DNA from: Mesorhizobium sp. | GTDB taxonomy: Bacteria > Pseudomonadota > Alphaproteobacteria > Rhizobiales > Rhizobiaceae | Direction: 5' to 3' | NCBI RefSeq assembly: GCF_017306585.1 | Contig: NZ_JAFKIC010000127.1 | Coordinates: forward strand, 1-51,660 | DNA: 51,660 nucleotides | In this document: positions 9,751 through 18,771 of the stretch, in pieces | Numbering within the stretch: position 1 is the first letter of the stretch | How the letters are laid out: each line of letters opens with the position of its first letter | Position numbers and translations under genes: made by a program | The notes under the pieces: generated by a model | What the model saw: the letters and a program-made list of their open reading frames with translations, nothing else | Told to the model about the DNA's origin: nothing | Databases searched by the model: none

Positions 9751-10791
9751 ATGACCAAATACAAGCTCGAGTATATCTGGCTCGACGGATACACCCCGGT
9801 CCCCAATCTGCGTGGCAAGACCCAGATCAAGGAGTTTGCCGAGTTCCCGACGCTCGAGCAGTTGCCGCTGTGGGGCTTCGATGGCTCCTCCACGAACCAG
9901 GCCGAAGGCCGCAGTTCGGACTGCGTCTTGAAGCCGGTCGCGCTCTATCCGGATCCGGCGCGCAGCAACGGCATCCTGGTCATGTGCGAAGTCATGATGC
10001 CCGACGGCGTCACCCCGCACGAATCCAACAGCCGCGCGACCATTCTCGACGACGAGGGCGCATGGTTCGGGTTCGAGCAGGAATACTTCTTCTACAAGGA
10101 CGGCCGTCCGCTCGGTTTCCCGGAGAGCGGTTATCCCGCCCCGCAGGGCCCGTACTATACCGGCGTCGGCTACAAGAACGTCGGCGATGTCGCGCGCCAG
10201 ATCGTCGAGGAGCATCTCGACCTCTGCCTGGCGGCCGGCATCAACCATGAAGGCATTAACGCCGAGGTCGCCAAGGGCCAGTGGGAGTTCCAGATTTTCG
10301 GCAAGGGTTCCAAGAAGGCCGCCGACCAGATCTGGATGGCTCGCTACCTGCTGCTGCGCCTTACCGAAAAATACGGCATCGATATCGAGTTCCACTGCAA
10401 GCCGCTCGGCGACACCGATTGGAACGGCTCTGGCATGCACTGCAACTTCTCGACCAAGTTCATGCGCGAAGTCGGCGGCAAGGCCTATTTCGAAGCGCTG
10501 ATGGCGCAGTTCGACAAGAACCTGATGGACCACATCGCTGTCTATGGTCCCGACAATGACAAGCGCCTGACCGGCAAGCACGAGACGGCGCCGTGGAACA
10601 AGTTCAGCTACGGCGTTGCCGACCGTGGCGCCTCGATCCGCGTGCCGCATTCCTTCATCAAGAACGACTACAAGGGCTATCTGGAAGATCGCCGCCCGAA
10701 CTCGCAGGGCGACCCCTACCAGATCGCTTCGCAGGTGCTGAAGACGATCTCGCAGGTCGCGACCGACGCTTCGGTTTCGGCGGCCGCCTGA
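9751..10791 (+). CDS. glnII: Type II glutamine synthetase (GSII)
   Basis: A 346-residue eukaryotic-type glutamine synthetase making glutamine from glutamate, ammonia and ATP in the cytoplasm. Family marks: LWGFDGSSTNQAEG near residues 40-54, the metal-binding AWFGFEQEYFFY segment, and the ATP-binding region GKHETAPWNKFSYGVADRG. Length and sequence separate it from the 469-residue GSI encoded about 4.3 kb downstream. It stands alone behind a consensus sigma-54 promoter and is closed by a strong terminator, so it is monocistronic. Expression is expected to rise under nitrogen limitation through NtrC (inference from promoter type and known rhizobial glnII). Confidence 0.97.
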   Translation: MTKYKLEYIWLDGYTPVPNLRGKTQIKEFAEFPTLEQLPLWGFDGSSTNQAEGRSSDCVLKPVALYPDPARSNGILVMCEVMMPDGVTPHESNSRATILDDEGAWFGFEQEYFFYKDGRPLGFPESGYPAPQGPYYTGVGYKNVGDVARQIVEEHLDLCLAAGINHEGINAEVAKGQWEFQIFGKGSKKAADQIWMARYLLLRLTEKYGIDIEFHCKPLGDTDWNGSGMHCNFSTKFMREVGGKAYFEALMAQFDKNLMDHIAVYGPDNDKRLTGKHETAPWNKFSYGVADRGASIRVPHSFIKNDYKGYLEDRRPNSQGDPYQIASQVLKTISQVATDASVSAAA

Positions 10792-10845
10792 TCGCTCTTG
10801 CCGGCAAGCGGGACATAGGCCCGCACTGGCGATTGAGACTGAAAA

Positions 10846-10875
10846 GCCCCGGCGGGACAACCGCCGGGGCTTTTT
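10846..10875 (+). terminator. Intrinsic terminator of glnII
   Basis: GCCCCGGCGG (10846-10855), loop GACAA, CCGCCGGGGC (10861-10870), followed by TTTTTC. The upstream AAAA makes it potentially bidirectional, also serving the convergent P1 peptidase gene. Confidence 0.92.
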
Positions 10876-10904
10876 CTTTGCGCTGGTGGCCGCGTGAGCC
10901 GCGC

Positions 10905-12071
10905 TCAGGCGGCAGCCGCTCCGCGCGCCTTCAGCGCCGCCGATAGTTTCGTGTGCGGCAGGGCGGGGCTGCGATTGCCGTCGCGGCCGGTCATGTCGCT
11001 GTTTGCGACGAGCGCGTTGAGCACGGCTTCCTCGGAGGCCTGGACGACCGCCGCGTAGAAATCGTCCATGCGGCCCCATGGAATGAAGTCCATATAGCTG
11101 TAGCTCTGATCGGTCGGCGGTCCCTTCGGGAAGCGGCCGTTGAGAGCGTCGCGGTTGGCGGTCGAGAAGGCGAGGAAGATGTCGCCTGAGAAATGCGAGC
11201 CGGAGGTGCCGGTGCGGGCAAGGCCGAGCGGCACGCGGCGGGCCAGGGCCTTGCACTGGCCAGGCAGCAGCGGGGCATCGGTGGCGACGATGCCGATGCA
11301 GGAGCCGGCGCCGGTCGGCCCGCCCCGGAAATAGGACTCCATCGGATTGTCGGCCGCCAGGTCAGCGCCAACGGGCACGCCGGCGATCGTGAGCTCATGG
11401 CGCGAGCCGAAATTGGCCTGCAGGAAGACGCCGACAGTGTAGGAGCGATGGCCGTAGTCGACGACTCGCGAAGCGGTGCCCGAACCACCCTTGAAGGCAT
11501 AGCAGTTCATGCCGGTGCCGCCGCCGACCGAGCCCTCCTCGATACGGCCGCTCGCGGCGGCGTCGATCGCGGCAATGGCATGATCGACCGTGACATGCGA
11601 GCCGTTGATGTCGTTGAGATAGCCGTCCCAGGTCTCCGCCACCACGGGCAGCAGCCACTGGTTGGCGACATCGGGCTTGTGGCGCGCCACCCAGTCGATG
11701 ACGCCGCGATGGCATGTGCCGACCGCGTGCGTGTTGGTGATCAGGATCGGCAGGCTTATGCTGCCGGCCTCCTCGATCCAGGAAGCGCCCGTCATTTCGC
11801 CATTGCCGTTGAAGGAGTGGTAGCCGGCCGCGCAGGCGAGGCCGACACCTTCACGGCCGAACGGCAGAATGGCCGTGACGCCGGTGCGCACCGGTCCTTG
11901 TCCGACAAGCATCTTGCCATCGCCCTTGACGATCGTGGAGTAGCCGACCTGGACGCCGTCGACATCGGTAATGGCATTGGCGGAACCAGGCGTGCCTTGC
12001 AGGGGAATGGCGAGCGCGCGGGCGCGCGGCTTGCCGGCTGGGGTGGTGGTCTGCGTCGGCAGTTGGTCCAT
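10905..12071 (-). CDS. P1 family peptidase (DmpA-type L-aminopeptidase/D-esterase)
   Basis: A 388-residue N-terminal-nucleophile hydrolase. Family landmarks are ITDVDGVQVGYSTI near residue 34, GYHSFNGNGEMTG near 83, the ITNTHAVGTC block, and GAGSCIGIVATDAPLLP. In DmpA the proenzyme cleaves itself just before the Ser that precedes this ATDAPL motif; the equivalent here is Gly256-Ser257. Substrates in the family are small peptides, amino-acid amides and esters, including beta-peptides. No signal peptide is seen, so it is probably cytoplasmic. It lies upstream-to-downstream with a TetR gene on the same strand, and an APC permease is divergent from that gene, suggesting uptake and hydrolysis of one class of compound. 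Confidence 0.9.
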   Translation of the reverse strand: MDQLPTQTTTPAGKPRARALAIPLQGTPGSANAITDVDGVQVGYSTIVKGDGKMLVGQGPVRTGVTAILPFGREGVGLACAAGYHSFNGNGEMTGASWIEEAGSISLPILITNTHAVGTCHRGVIDWVARHKPDVANQWLLPVVAETWDGYLNDINGSHVTVDHAIAAIDAAASGRIEEGSVGGGTGMNCYAFKGGSGTASRVVDYGHRSYTVGVFLQANFGSRHELTIAGVPVGADLAADNPMESYFRGGPTGAGSCIGIVATDAPLLPGQCKALARRVPLGLARTGTSGSHFSGDIFLAFSTANRDALNGRFPKGPPTDQSYSYMDFIPWGRMDDFYAAVVQASEEAVLNALVANSDMTGRDGNRSPALPHTKLSAALKARGAAAA

Positions 12072-12103
12072 GCTTTGGTTCCGCTCCGTTTGACTAAGCC
12101 GGC

Positions 12104-12706
12104 TCAGCGAAGGCTGCAGCCGGTGGCAAGTTCCGCATAGCTGGTCAGGATCGCCAGCGCCGAGGATTTATCGACCGCGGGCACAACGTTGACGAGATGC
12201 AGCCCAAGGCCGTCCTCCAGGACGACAAGGCTGCGCGCGATCGTCTCGCTGGCCGTTTGCAGTTTGAAGATGCCGGTGGCGGCGCCTGCCTCGAGGATGC
12301 CGACATAGATCGACACCTGCCGCTCGAACAAGGTGATGTGACGGGCCGCGTAGCTGGCGTCCGAACGCGAATAGGCGCCGAGCTCCAGCAGCAGGCGGCA
12401 GAGCTGGTCGTCCGGGTCGGTAGGCAGGCCGCTTTCGATCATGGTTTTCAGCCGCAGTCGGGGATCGGCGATCTCGGCAATCGATGCCGCACGGATCGTG
12501 CAGAACCGCTCGACCGCCTTGCGCTGCACGTCATCCAGAAGGTCCTTCAGGCCCGGATAATAATAGAGCAGGGCGCTCGAGCTCATCCCGGCCTCGTTGG
12601 CGACATCACGCAGGGTGACGCCGGCAAGGCCACGTTTGGCGATCATCGATTCCGCCGCCGCGACCAGCGTCAGGCGGCGGTCGGTCTGAGTCTTGGGTCT
12701 GCCCAT
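12104..12706 (-). CDS. TetR/AcrR family transcriptional regulator
   Basis: A 200-residue regulator. The N-terminal helix-turn-helix (about residues 10-55) reads GLAGVTLRDVANEAGMSSSALLYYYPGLKDLL, a clear TetR pattern, followed by an all-helical ligand domain. The ATG at 12704-12706 is preferred, with AGGAAA upstream on its strand; an in-frame TTG at 12730 would add eight residues. It is divergent from the APC permease and 32 bases upstream of the P1 peptidase gene, so it probably represses one or both and itself. The ligand is unknown. Confidence 0.9.
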   Translation of the reverse strand: MGRPKTQTDRRLTLVAAAESMIAKRGLAGVTLRDVANEAGMSSSALLYYYPGLKDLLDDVQRKAVERFCTIRAASIAEIADPRLRLKTMIESGLPTDPDDQLCRLLLELGAYSRSDASYAARHITLFERQVSIYVGILEAGAATGIFKLQTASETIARSLVVLEDGLGLHLVNVVPAVDKSSALAILTSYAELATGCSLR

Positions 12707-12718
12707 TTTCGTTTCCTG

Positions 12719-12732
12719 AATTGAATTCAATT
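12719..12732. promoter_or_regulatory. 14-bp palindrome, candidate TetR operator
   Basis: AATTGAATTCAATT is a perfect palindrome 13 bases upstream of the TetR start in the divergent TetR/permease spacer. Its place suits autoregulation and control of the permease; binding is inferred. Confidence 0.45.
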
Positions 12733-12853
12733 TAAAGCGAGCGTCTGAAAATTTGCAAGCACCAATACGCCATATTTGTTGACGATATGCGACTCTGCCG
12801 ATAGGTTCCGTCGCGGAGGATAATTTTTATCTCATTAAAAAAAGGGGAGGACG

Positions 12854-14278
12854 ATGTCTACAAACGAAGCAACAAGAGGCGCGGTGGACAAGGCCGCGCC
12901 AGCCGCCAAGGGCCTTGATCGGGCGCTCAATGCCCTGGGCACGCTGATGATTGTTCTGTCGGCGGTGACGCCGGCATCATCGGTGTTCATCATCGTGCCG
13001 GGCGTCATCGCGCTGGCCGGCACGGGCTCGTTCCTGAGTTTCGTGATCGCGGCCGTGATCGGCCTGTTCATGGCCTTCGTCTACGCCGAACTGTCCTCGG
13101 CCTATCCGATGGCGGGCGGCGAATACACCATGATCGGCCGTACGCTTGGCCGGTTCTGGGGTTTTGTCACGCTGGTCCTGGTGTTCGTCTCGATCGTGCT
13201 GATCGTCGCCGTCATCGCGCTTGGCGTCGGCACCTATCTCGGCGTCCTGATCCCCAATCTCAGCCCGCAATGGGTGGGCGTGGTGACGATCGCGCTCGCG
13301 GGTGCCGTGGCGGCGATGCGCATCAAGCTCAATGCCTTCGTCACAGGCATCTTCCTCGGCATCGAAATGCTCGCGCTGCTCATCCTCACAGGCCTGGGCT
13401 TTGCCCATGTCGAACGGCCGCTGAGCAGCCTGTTCACGTCGCCGCAGCTCCTCGATGCCACCACCAACTCGCTTGTCCCGGCTTCGGCCGGCATCATCCT
13501 GGCGTCAACCGCCGTTTCGCTGTTTGCCTATAACGGCTATGGCGCGGCCGCCTATTTCGGCGAGGAGACACAGGACGCCAAGCGCAATATCGGCAAGGTG
13601 GTGCTTTGGGCGCTGGTGATCACCGTCGCGGCCGAACTCATTCCGCTGACGGCGGTGCTGCTGGGATCGCCGGATCTCGCCGGCCTGCTCGCCGCGCCGC
13701 AGAAGATCGAATATTTCCTCGAGGCGCGCGGCGGTCATGCGCTGACGGTGCTGATCAGCCTCGCGATCGCCGTCGCCATCTTCAACGCGGTCATCGCCAT
13801 CATCCTGCAGGCGGCAAGGCTGCTGTTCAGTTCCGGCCGCGACAGGACCTGGTTTGGACCGATCAACGCCGCGGTCGCCTCCGTCCATGGCAGCTATGCC
13901 TCGCCGTGGATTGCCACCATCGTGGTTTCGGTGCTGGCGGCTGCCGCCTGTTTTATCGACATCAACCTGTTGCTGGTGGTCAGCGGCACGTCGCTGGTCG
14001 TCATCTACGCGCTGCTGTGCGTAGGCGTGTTTGCCGGTCGCCGTAACGGCACGACGGCTGGCGGGCATTACCGCATGCCGCTGTTTCCGGTTCCGGCGAT
14101 CCTGGCCTTCGTGGCGCTGGTCTATGTCGCCTACCAGAACCTGCTCGACGCCGCCTTCGGGCGCCCGAGCCTGATCGCGACGCTGCTGATCATGGTCGTG
14201 GCGGCTGTCTACTACGTGCTGGTCCTGGCCAGGCGGACGGACTGGAATCTGCACGGCCCCGACGAGCTTGCCGGATAG
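12854..14278 (+). CDS. APC superfamily amino acid permease
   Basis: A 474-residue inner-membrane protein with about twelve hydrophobic segments. It starts at ATG 12854 after GGGGAGGA. APC features include LSAVTPASSVFIIVPG in helix 1 and ELSSAYPMAGGEYTMIGRTLG at helices 2-3, where AYPMAGGEY is the family consensus. It imports amino acids, amines or related compounds by proton coupling or exchange. Its divergent neighbours, a TetR regulator and a P1 peptidase acting on amides or peptides, suggest it feeds or drains that hydrolase; the substrate is not predictable. Confidence 0.9.
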   Translation: MSTNEATRGAVDKAAPAAKGLDRALNALGTLMIVLSAVTPASSVFIIVPGVIALAGTGSFLSFVIAAVIGLFMAFVYAELSSAYPMAGGEYTMIGRTLGRFWGFVTLVLVFVSIVLIVAVIALGVGTYLGVLIPNLSPQWVGVVTIALAGAVAAMRIKLNAFVTGIFLGIEMLALLILTGLGFAHVERPLSSLFTSPQLLDATTNSLVPASAGIILASTAVSLFAYNGYGAAAYFGEETQDAKRNIGKVVLWALVITVAAELIPLTAVLLGSPDLAGLLAAPQKIEYFLEARGGHALTVLISLAIAVAIFNAVIAIILQAARLLFSSGRDRTWFGPINAAVASVHGSYASPWIATIVVSVLAAAACFIDINLLLVVSGTSLVVIYALLCVGVFAGRRNGTTAGGHYRMPLFPVPAILAFVALVYVAYQNLLDAAFGRPSLIATLLIMVVAAVYYVLVLARRTDWNLHGPDELAG

Positions 14279-14309
14279 GCGTCACCCTCCGACGGTCTGT
14301 CCTTGCGAG

Positions 14310-14341
14310 AACCCCGGCCCCCTGCCGGGGTTCTTTTTTTT
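14310..14341 (+). terminator. Intrinsic terminator of the APC permease gene
   Basis: AACCCCGGC (14310-14318), loop CCCCT, GCCGGGGTT (14324-14332), then CTTTTTTTT. Strong and correctly placed 32 bases after the stop. Confidence 0.93.
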
Positions 14342-14997
14342 GCTCGGACCAGGCGGATTGCGGTGGGCGGCTATGGCAGCGAGGACGGCGCGGCGGATGC
14401 CGGCGAGACTCGCTCCGGCGATGCCACACTCACGGCCAGCGTACGTGTCAGCTACTGAAGGCGCGCCCGAACCTGTCGGGCCGGGACGGCTGGAAATACC
14501 CAAAAAAAGTCAAGCGGAAAAGCTCCGGTCAATTGCGGCCTGTGAAGAGCTTTTTCACTGGCATATCGCGGCAGGCCACGATCTTCTGCTTTTGCGAATG
14601 CGTTGAAAAAGCCCGGAAAACAGGCTGTTCCGGGTCATCCGTACACCAACGATCCCTCGTATAAGCTACTGTTCAGACACGGAAATCGCCGATTGGCGCC
14701 ACCCGCCGGCGGCGTTGACAGATGACGATGCGGCATGCGTATTCGTGGTCCTGGGGTTACGCCAAAGCGATGCTGTTCGAACGGGGCGGGGTTTCTTGAA
14801 CGACAGCGTTGGCGGGGGCGCCGGACGAGCGGGCATTGCAGCCTGAGGCAGTGCGCCGCTCGCTCCTGGCGATTCAGTGCGCAATCAGCAGCGTCGCGCC
14901 GACTGTGGGGCGTCTTCTAAGCCATGTTCATTTGACCGCTGCGGCCTTGGCGCGCTGTGCAGGGCCGCCATCGACTGGCTATCGCGGACAGCAAAAA
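14342..14997. other. 656-base gap without a convincing gene; two extra terminator-like hairpins
   Basis: No frame here has a good start, ribosome site and plausible protein together. Two hairpins are visible. GAAAAGCTC (14517-14525) pairs with GAGCTTTTTC (14547-14556) over a 21-base loop and ends in T on the plus strand. CCCGGAA (14612-14618) pairs with TTCCGGG (14628-14634), extended by CAG/CTG over a bulge, and has a five-T tail on the minus strand (AAAAA 14606-14610). These are not explained by the neighbouring permease or glnA, each of which has its own terminator. The rest may hold a degraded gene or a small RNA. Confidence 0.5.
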
Positions 14998-15025
14998 GCC
15001 CTTGAGGGAGAAATCCCTCAAGGGC
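14993..15025 (-). terminator. Intrinsic terminator of glnA
   Basis: On the minus strand GCCCTTGAGGG and its complement (14998-15008 with 15015-15025, loop of six) are followed by TTTTT. It lies 24 bases after the glnA stop. Confidence 0.93.
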
Positions 15026-15048
15026 TTGGCTTAGAGTCCGGAAGGACT

Positions 15049-16458
15049 TCAGACCGAATAGTACATGTCGTATTCGACCGGGTGCGGGGTCATTTCGAAG
15101 CGCATCACCTCGGCCATCTTCAACTCGATGTAGCTGTCGATCTGGTCATCGTCGAAGACGCCGCCGGCCTTCAGGAAGCCGCGGTCCTTGTCGAGGCTTT
15201 GCAGCGCTTCGCGCAGCGAGCCGCAGACGGTCGGGATCTTCTTCAGTTCCTTCGGCGGCAGGTCGTAAAGGTCCTTGTCCATCGGCTGGCCGGGATGGAT
15301 CTTGTTCTTGATGCCGTCAAGGCCGGCCATCAGCAGCGCGGCGAAAGCGAGATAGGGGTTCGCGCCCGGATCAGGGAAGCGAACCTCGACGCGCTTGGCC
15401 TTCGGCGATGAGCCGAACGGGATACGGCAGGAGGCCGAACGGTTACGCGCCGAATAGGCGAGCAGCACCGGCGCTTCATAGCCCGGCACCAGACGCTTGT
15501 AGGAGTTGGTCAGCGGGTTGGTGAAGGCATTGATCGCCTTGGCGTGCTTGATGACGCCGCCGATGAAGAACAGGCAGTTTTCCGAAAGGCCGGCATATTC
15601 ATTGCCGGCGAAAGTCGGCTTGCCACCCTTCCAGATCGACATGTGGACGTGCATGCCCGAGCCATTGTCGCCGAAGATCGGCTTCGGCATGAAGGTGGCC
15701 GTCTTGCCGTAGGCGTTGGCGACCTGGTGCACGACATATTTGTAGATCAGCATCTTGTCGGCGTTGCGCACCAGCGCATCGAACTTGATGCCGAGCTCGT
15801 GCTGCGCGGCGGCGACCTCGTGGTGATGCTTCTCGACGCGCACGCCCATCTCGGCGAGCACGGTCAGCATTTCGGAGCGCATGTCCTGCGCCGAGTCGAT
15901 CGGCGGCACCGGGAAATAGCCGCCCTTGACGCGCGGGCGGTGGCCGAGATTGCCGGTCTCATAATCGGTGTCGTCATTCGACGGCAGTTCGGTCGAGTCG
16001 AGGCGGAAGCCGGTGTTGTAGGGATCGGCCTTGTACTTGACGTCGTCGAACACGAAGAATTCGGCTTCCGGGCCGACATAGATGGTGTCGCCGATGCCTT
16101 CCGACTTCATATAGGCCTCGGCCTTCTTGGCCGTGCCGCGCGGATCACGGTTGTAGGATTCGCCCGAGACCGGGTCGAGGATGTCGCACAGGATGACCAT
16201 GGTCGACTGCGCGAAGAACGGATCCATATGGACGGTGTCGGGATCGGGCATCAGCACCATGTCGGACTCGTTGATTGCCTTCCAGCCGGCGATCGAGGAG
16301 CCGTCGAACATGACGCCGTCGGCGAACATGTCTTCCTCGACCTCGACGACATCCATCGTCACGTGCTGCAGCTTGCCCTTCGGGTCGGTGAAGCGCAGGT
16401 CGACGAATTTTACGTCGTTGTCCTTGATCTGCTTCATGATGTCTTTGGCTGTCGTCAT
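15049..16458 (-). CDS. glnA: Type I glutamine synthetase
   Basis: A 469-residue bacterial GSI, forming dodecamers that make glutamine. Seen: the N-terminal [16 protein letters not shown] beta-grasp, FDGSSIAGW, the metal-ligand region [13 protein letters not shown], and [12 protein letters not shown]. The adenylylation site Tyr lies at about residue 398 (KDLYDLPP), so activity is probably controlled by GlnE with PII. It is downstream of glnB on the same strand with a 63-base gap, the classic glnBA operon of alphaproteobacteria, and ends at a strong terminator. Confidence 0.98.
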   Translation of the reverse strand: MTTAKDIMKQIKDNDVKFVDLRFTDPKGKLQHVTMDVVEVEEDMFADGVMFDGSSIAGWKAINESDMVLMPDPDTVHMDPFFAQSTMVILCDILDPVSGESYNRDPRGTAKKAEAYMKSEGIGDTIYVGPEAEFFVFDDVKYKADPYNTGFRLDSTELPSNDDTDYETGNLGHRPRVKGGYFPVPPIDSAQDMRSEMLTVLAEMGVRVEKHHHEVAAAQHELGIKFDALVRNADKMLIYKYVVHQVANAYGKTATFMPKPIFGDNGSGMHVHMSIWKGGKPTFAGNEYAGLSENCLFFIGGVIKHAKAINAFTNPLTNSYKRLVPGYEAPVLLAYSARNRSASCRIPFGSSPKAKRVEVRFPDPGANPYLAFAALLMAGLDGIKNKIHPGQPMDKDLYDLPPKELKKIPTVCGSLREALQSLDKDRGFLKAGGVFDDDQIDSYIELKMAEVMRFEMTPHPVEYDMYYSV

Positions 16459-16521
16459 GTCATGTATCCCTGTGTGATGACGTTTTTTGATGATGACGGT
16501 TCGGAAGGATGGCCGGTCGGA

Positions 16522-16959
<438 letters not shown>

Positions 16960-17216
16960 TCATAGGATTTCGAAGCCGCGCGGCGCCGGAATGCAAATTC
17001 GCGTCATTCCCTGCGCCAGATGCGGCACGGGCCTTCAAGGTATGCTCGGCATTTTGGGAAGCTATGGCCTAACAGGTAGGCATATCGCCCACATAATAGG
17101 CAACTTCTGCCCGCAGTGCCTCCGATCCGACCATTTTGACCGTGGTCTGCCACTCCTCCTCGTTTGCGTCGGATCGAAAACTGGACAATGCTTGATCGAA
17201 CGCGGATCGGCAATCC

Positions 17217-18746
17217 ATGAGCAACGAACTTCTTACTTCCGCCGAGATGGGCGAGGCGGACCGGCTGGCGATTGCCACCGGTCCGATCGATGGCATCGGC
17301 CTGATGCGCCGCGCCGGGGAAGCGGTCGCGGCGCAGGTTTTGATCCGCTATCCCCAGGCGACCCACGTCCACGTGCTTTGCGGGCCAGGCAACAATGCCG
17401 GCGACGGCTATGTCGTCGCGCGCATCCTGGCCGACAGCGGCGTCGGCACCACCGTCTGGGCGTCGGGCGCACCGAAGCCGCAGAGCGACGCGGCGCTCGC
17501 CGCGGCAGAGTGCGCAATCGCGTCCCGGCCACTATCCGGCTTCGAGGCCGAGCGCGGATCGATCGTCGTCGATGCGCTCTATGGGGCAGGGCTCTCCAAG
17601 CCGCTGTCGGGTGATGCCGCCAGGGCGGTCGACATTGCCGCCGCTCTGCATCTGCCGGTGGTGGCGATCGATCTGCCCTCGGGTGTTTCCGGCGACAGCG
17701 GCAAGGTGCTGGGCAAGGCATTTTGCGCAGAGATCACCGTGACCTTTGCTCGCAAGAAACCCGGCCATTTGCTGCTTCCCGGCCGGGAGCAATGCGGCGA
17801 GATCGTGCTTGCCGATATCGGTATCGGCGACGACATCATCTCGCTGATCCAACCCCGGACGTTCGAGAATCGCCCCGTGCTCTGGCTAGCTGATTTCCCG
17901 GTGCCGGCTGTGGATGCCCACAAATACAAGCGCGGCCATGCTGGCGTCTTTTCCGGCGGGCCGAGCGCCACGGGAGCGGCGCGATTGTCGGCACTTGCCT
18001 CGGCCCGGAGTGGGGCAGGCGCCGTGACAGTGCTGTCGCCCGGCAATGCAATGCAGGTCAACGCGGCCCATCTGACCTCGGTCATGCTGCGCAAGACCGA
18101 TGATGCCGCCGACATCGAAGCGTTTGTCGGCGAGCGCCGGCCTTCGGCTTTCGTTCTCGGCCCCGGTTTCGGTGTCGGTGAAAAGACGCGGACCTTCGGG
18201 CTGACACTTCTTTCCCTGAGCTACAAGAAGGATTCCGCCGCGCAGCTCGACGGGCTTGTGTTCGACGCCGACGCGATTACGTCGTTTCGTGAAGCGCCTG
18301 ACGTCTTGTTCGAAGCGGCACACACACCCGGCGCGCCGGCACTGGTGATGACGCCGCATGAGGGAGAATTCGCCAGGCTGTTTCCCGATATTGCCGGCGA
18401 CGATGCTTTGTCCAAGCTGGACAAGGCCCGCGCGGCGGCCGGACGCGCCAACGCCATCATCGTCTACAAGGGGGCCGATACAGTGATCGCCGCTCCCAAC
18501 GGCAGGGCGGCGATCAATTCCAACGGTGCGGCCTGGCTTGCCACAGCCGGTTCCGGCGACGTGCTGTCCGGCGTCTCCGCCGGCCTGCTGGCGCAAGGCA
18601 TGCCGGTCTTCGAAGCGGCCTGCGCCGCGGTGTGGATCCATGCCGAGGCGGGCAGCCGGTTCGGGCCGGGGCTGATCGCCGAGGATCTGCCGCAGGCCAT
18701 GCCGGCTGTCCTGCGCGAGCTTATGGCTGATCGAGGCCGGCGCTGA
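17217..18746 (+). CDS. nnr: Bifunctional NAD(P)H-hydrate epimerase / ADP-dependent NAD(P)H-hydrate dehydratase
   Basis: A 509-residue repair enzyme that restores damaged (hydrated) NADH and NADPH. The N-terminal YjeF_N epimerase domain (about 1-220) shows GPGNNAGDGYVVAR and ALYGAGLSKPL. The C-terminal ribokinase-like dehydratase domain (about 230-505) shows KYKRGHAGVFSGG, LGPGFG, MTPHEGEFARLF and the catalytic-region NSNGAAWLATAGSGDVLSG. Both domains are complete and at family length. It is divergent from glnB; this neighbourhood is common in Rhizobiales. Confidence 0.95.
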   Translation: MSNELLTSAEMGEADRLAIATGPIDGIGLMRRAGEAVAAQVLIRYPQATHVHVLCGPGNNAGDGYVVARILADSGVGTTVWASGAPKPQSDAALAAAECAIASRPLSGFEAERGSIVVDALYGAGLSKPLSGDAARAVDIAAALHLPVVAIDLPSGVSGDSGKVLGKAFCAEITVTFARKKPGHLLLPGREQCGEIVLADIGIGDDIISLIQPRTFENRPVLWLADFPVPAVDAHKYKRGHAGVFSGGPSATGAARLSALASARSGAGAVTVLSPGNAMQVNAAHLTSVMLRKTDDAADIEAFVGERRPSAFVLGPGFGVGEKTRTFGLTLLSLSYKKDSAAQLDGLVFDADAITSFREAPDVLFEAAHTPGAPALVMTPHEGEFARLFPDIAGDDALSKLDKARAAAGRANAIIVYKGADTVIAAPNGRAAINSNGAAWLATAGSGDVLSGVSAGLLAQGMPVFEAACAAVWIHAEAGSRFGPGLIAEDLPQAMPAVLRELMADRGRR

Positions 18747-18771
18747 TCAAAGGCGCTCGCGCAAACCGCGC

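Noticed and set aside
9505-11256. 583-residue minus-strand frame over glnII
   Set aside because: Antisense shadow of glnII with no recognisable domain; it also crosses the glnII promoter and terminator.
14268-14606. 112-residue plus-strand frame after the APC permease
   Set aside because: It begins inside the permease and runs through the permease terminator; no ribosome site and no plausible domain.
16990-17035. NtrC site upstream of glnBA
   Set aside because: Only loose GC-rich half-sites are present; not distinguishable from background.
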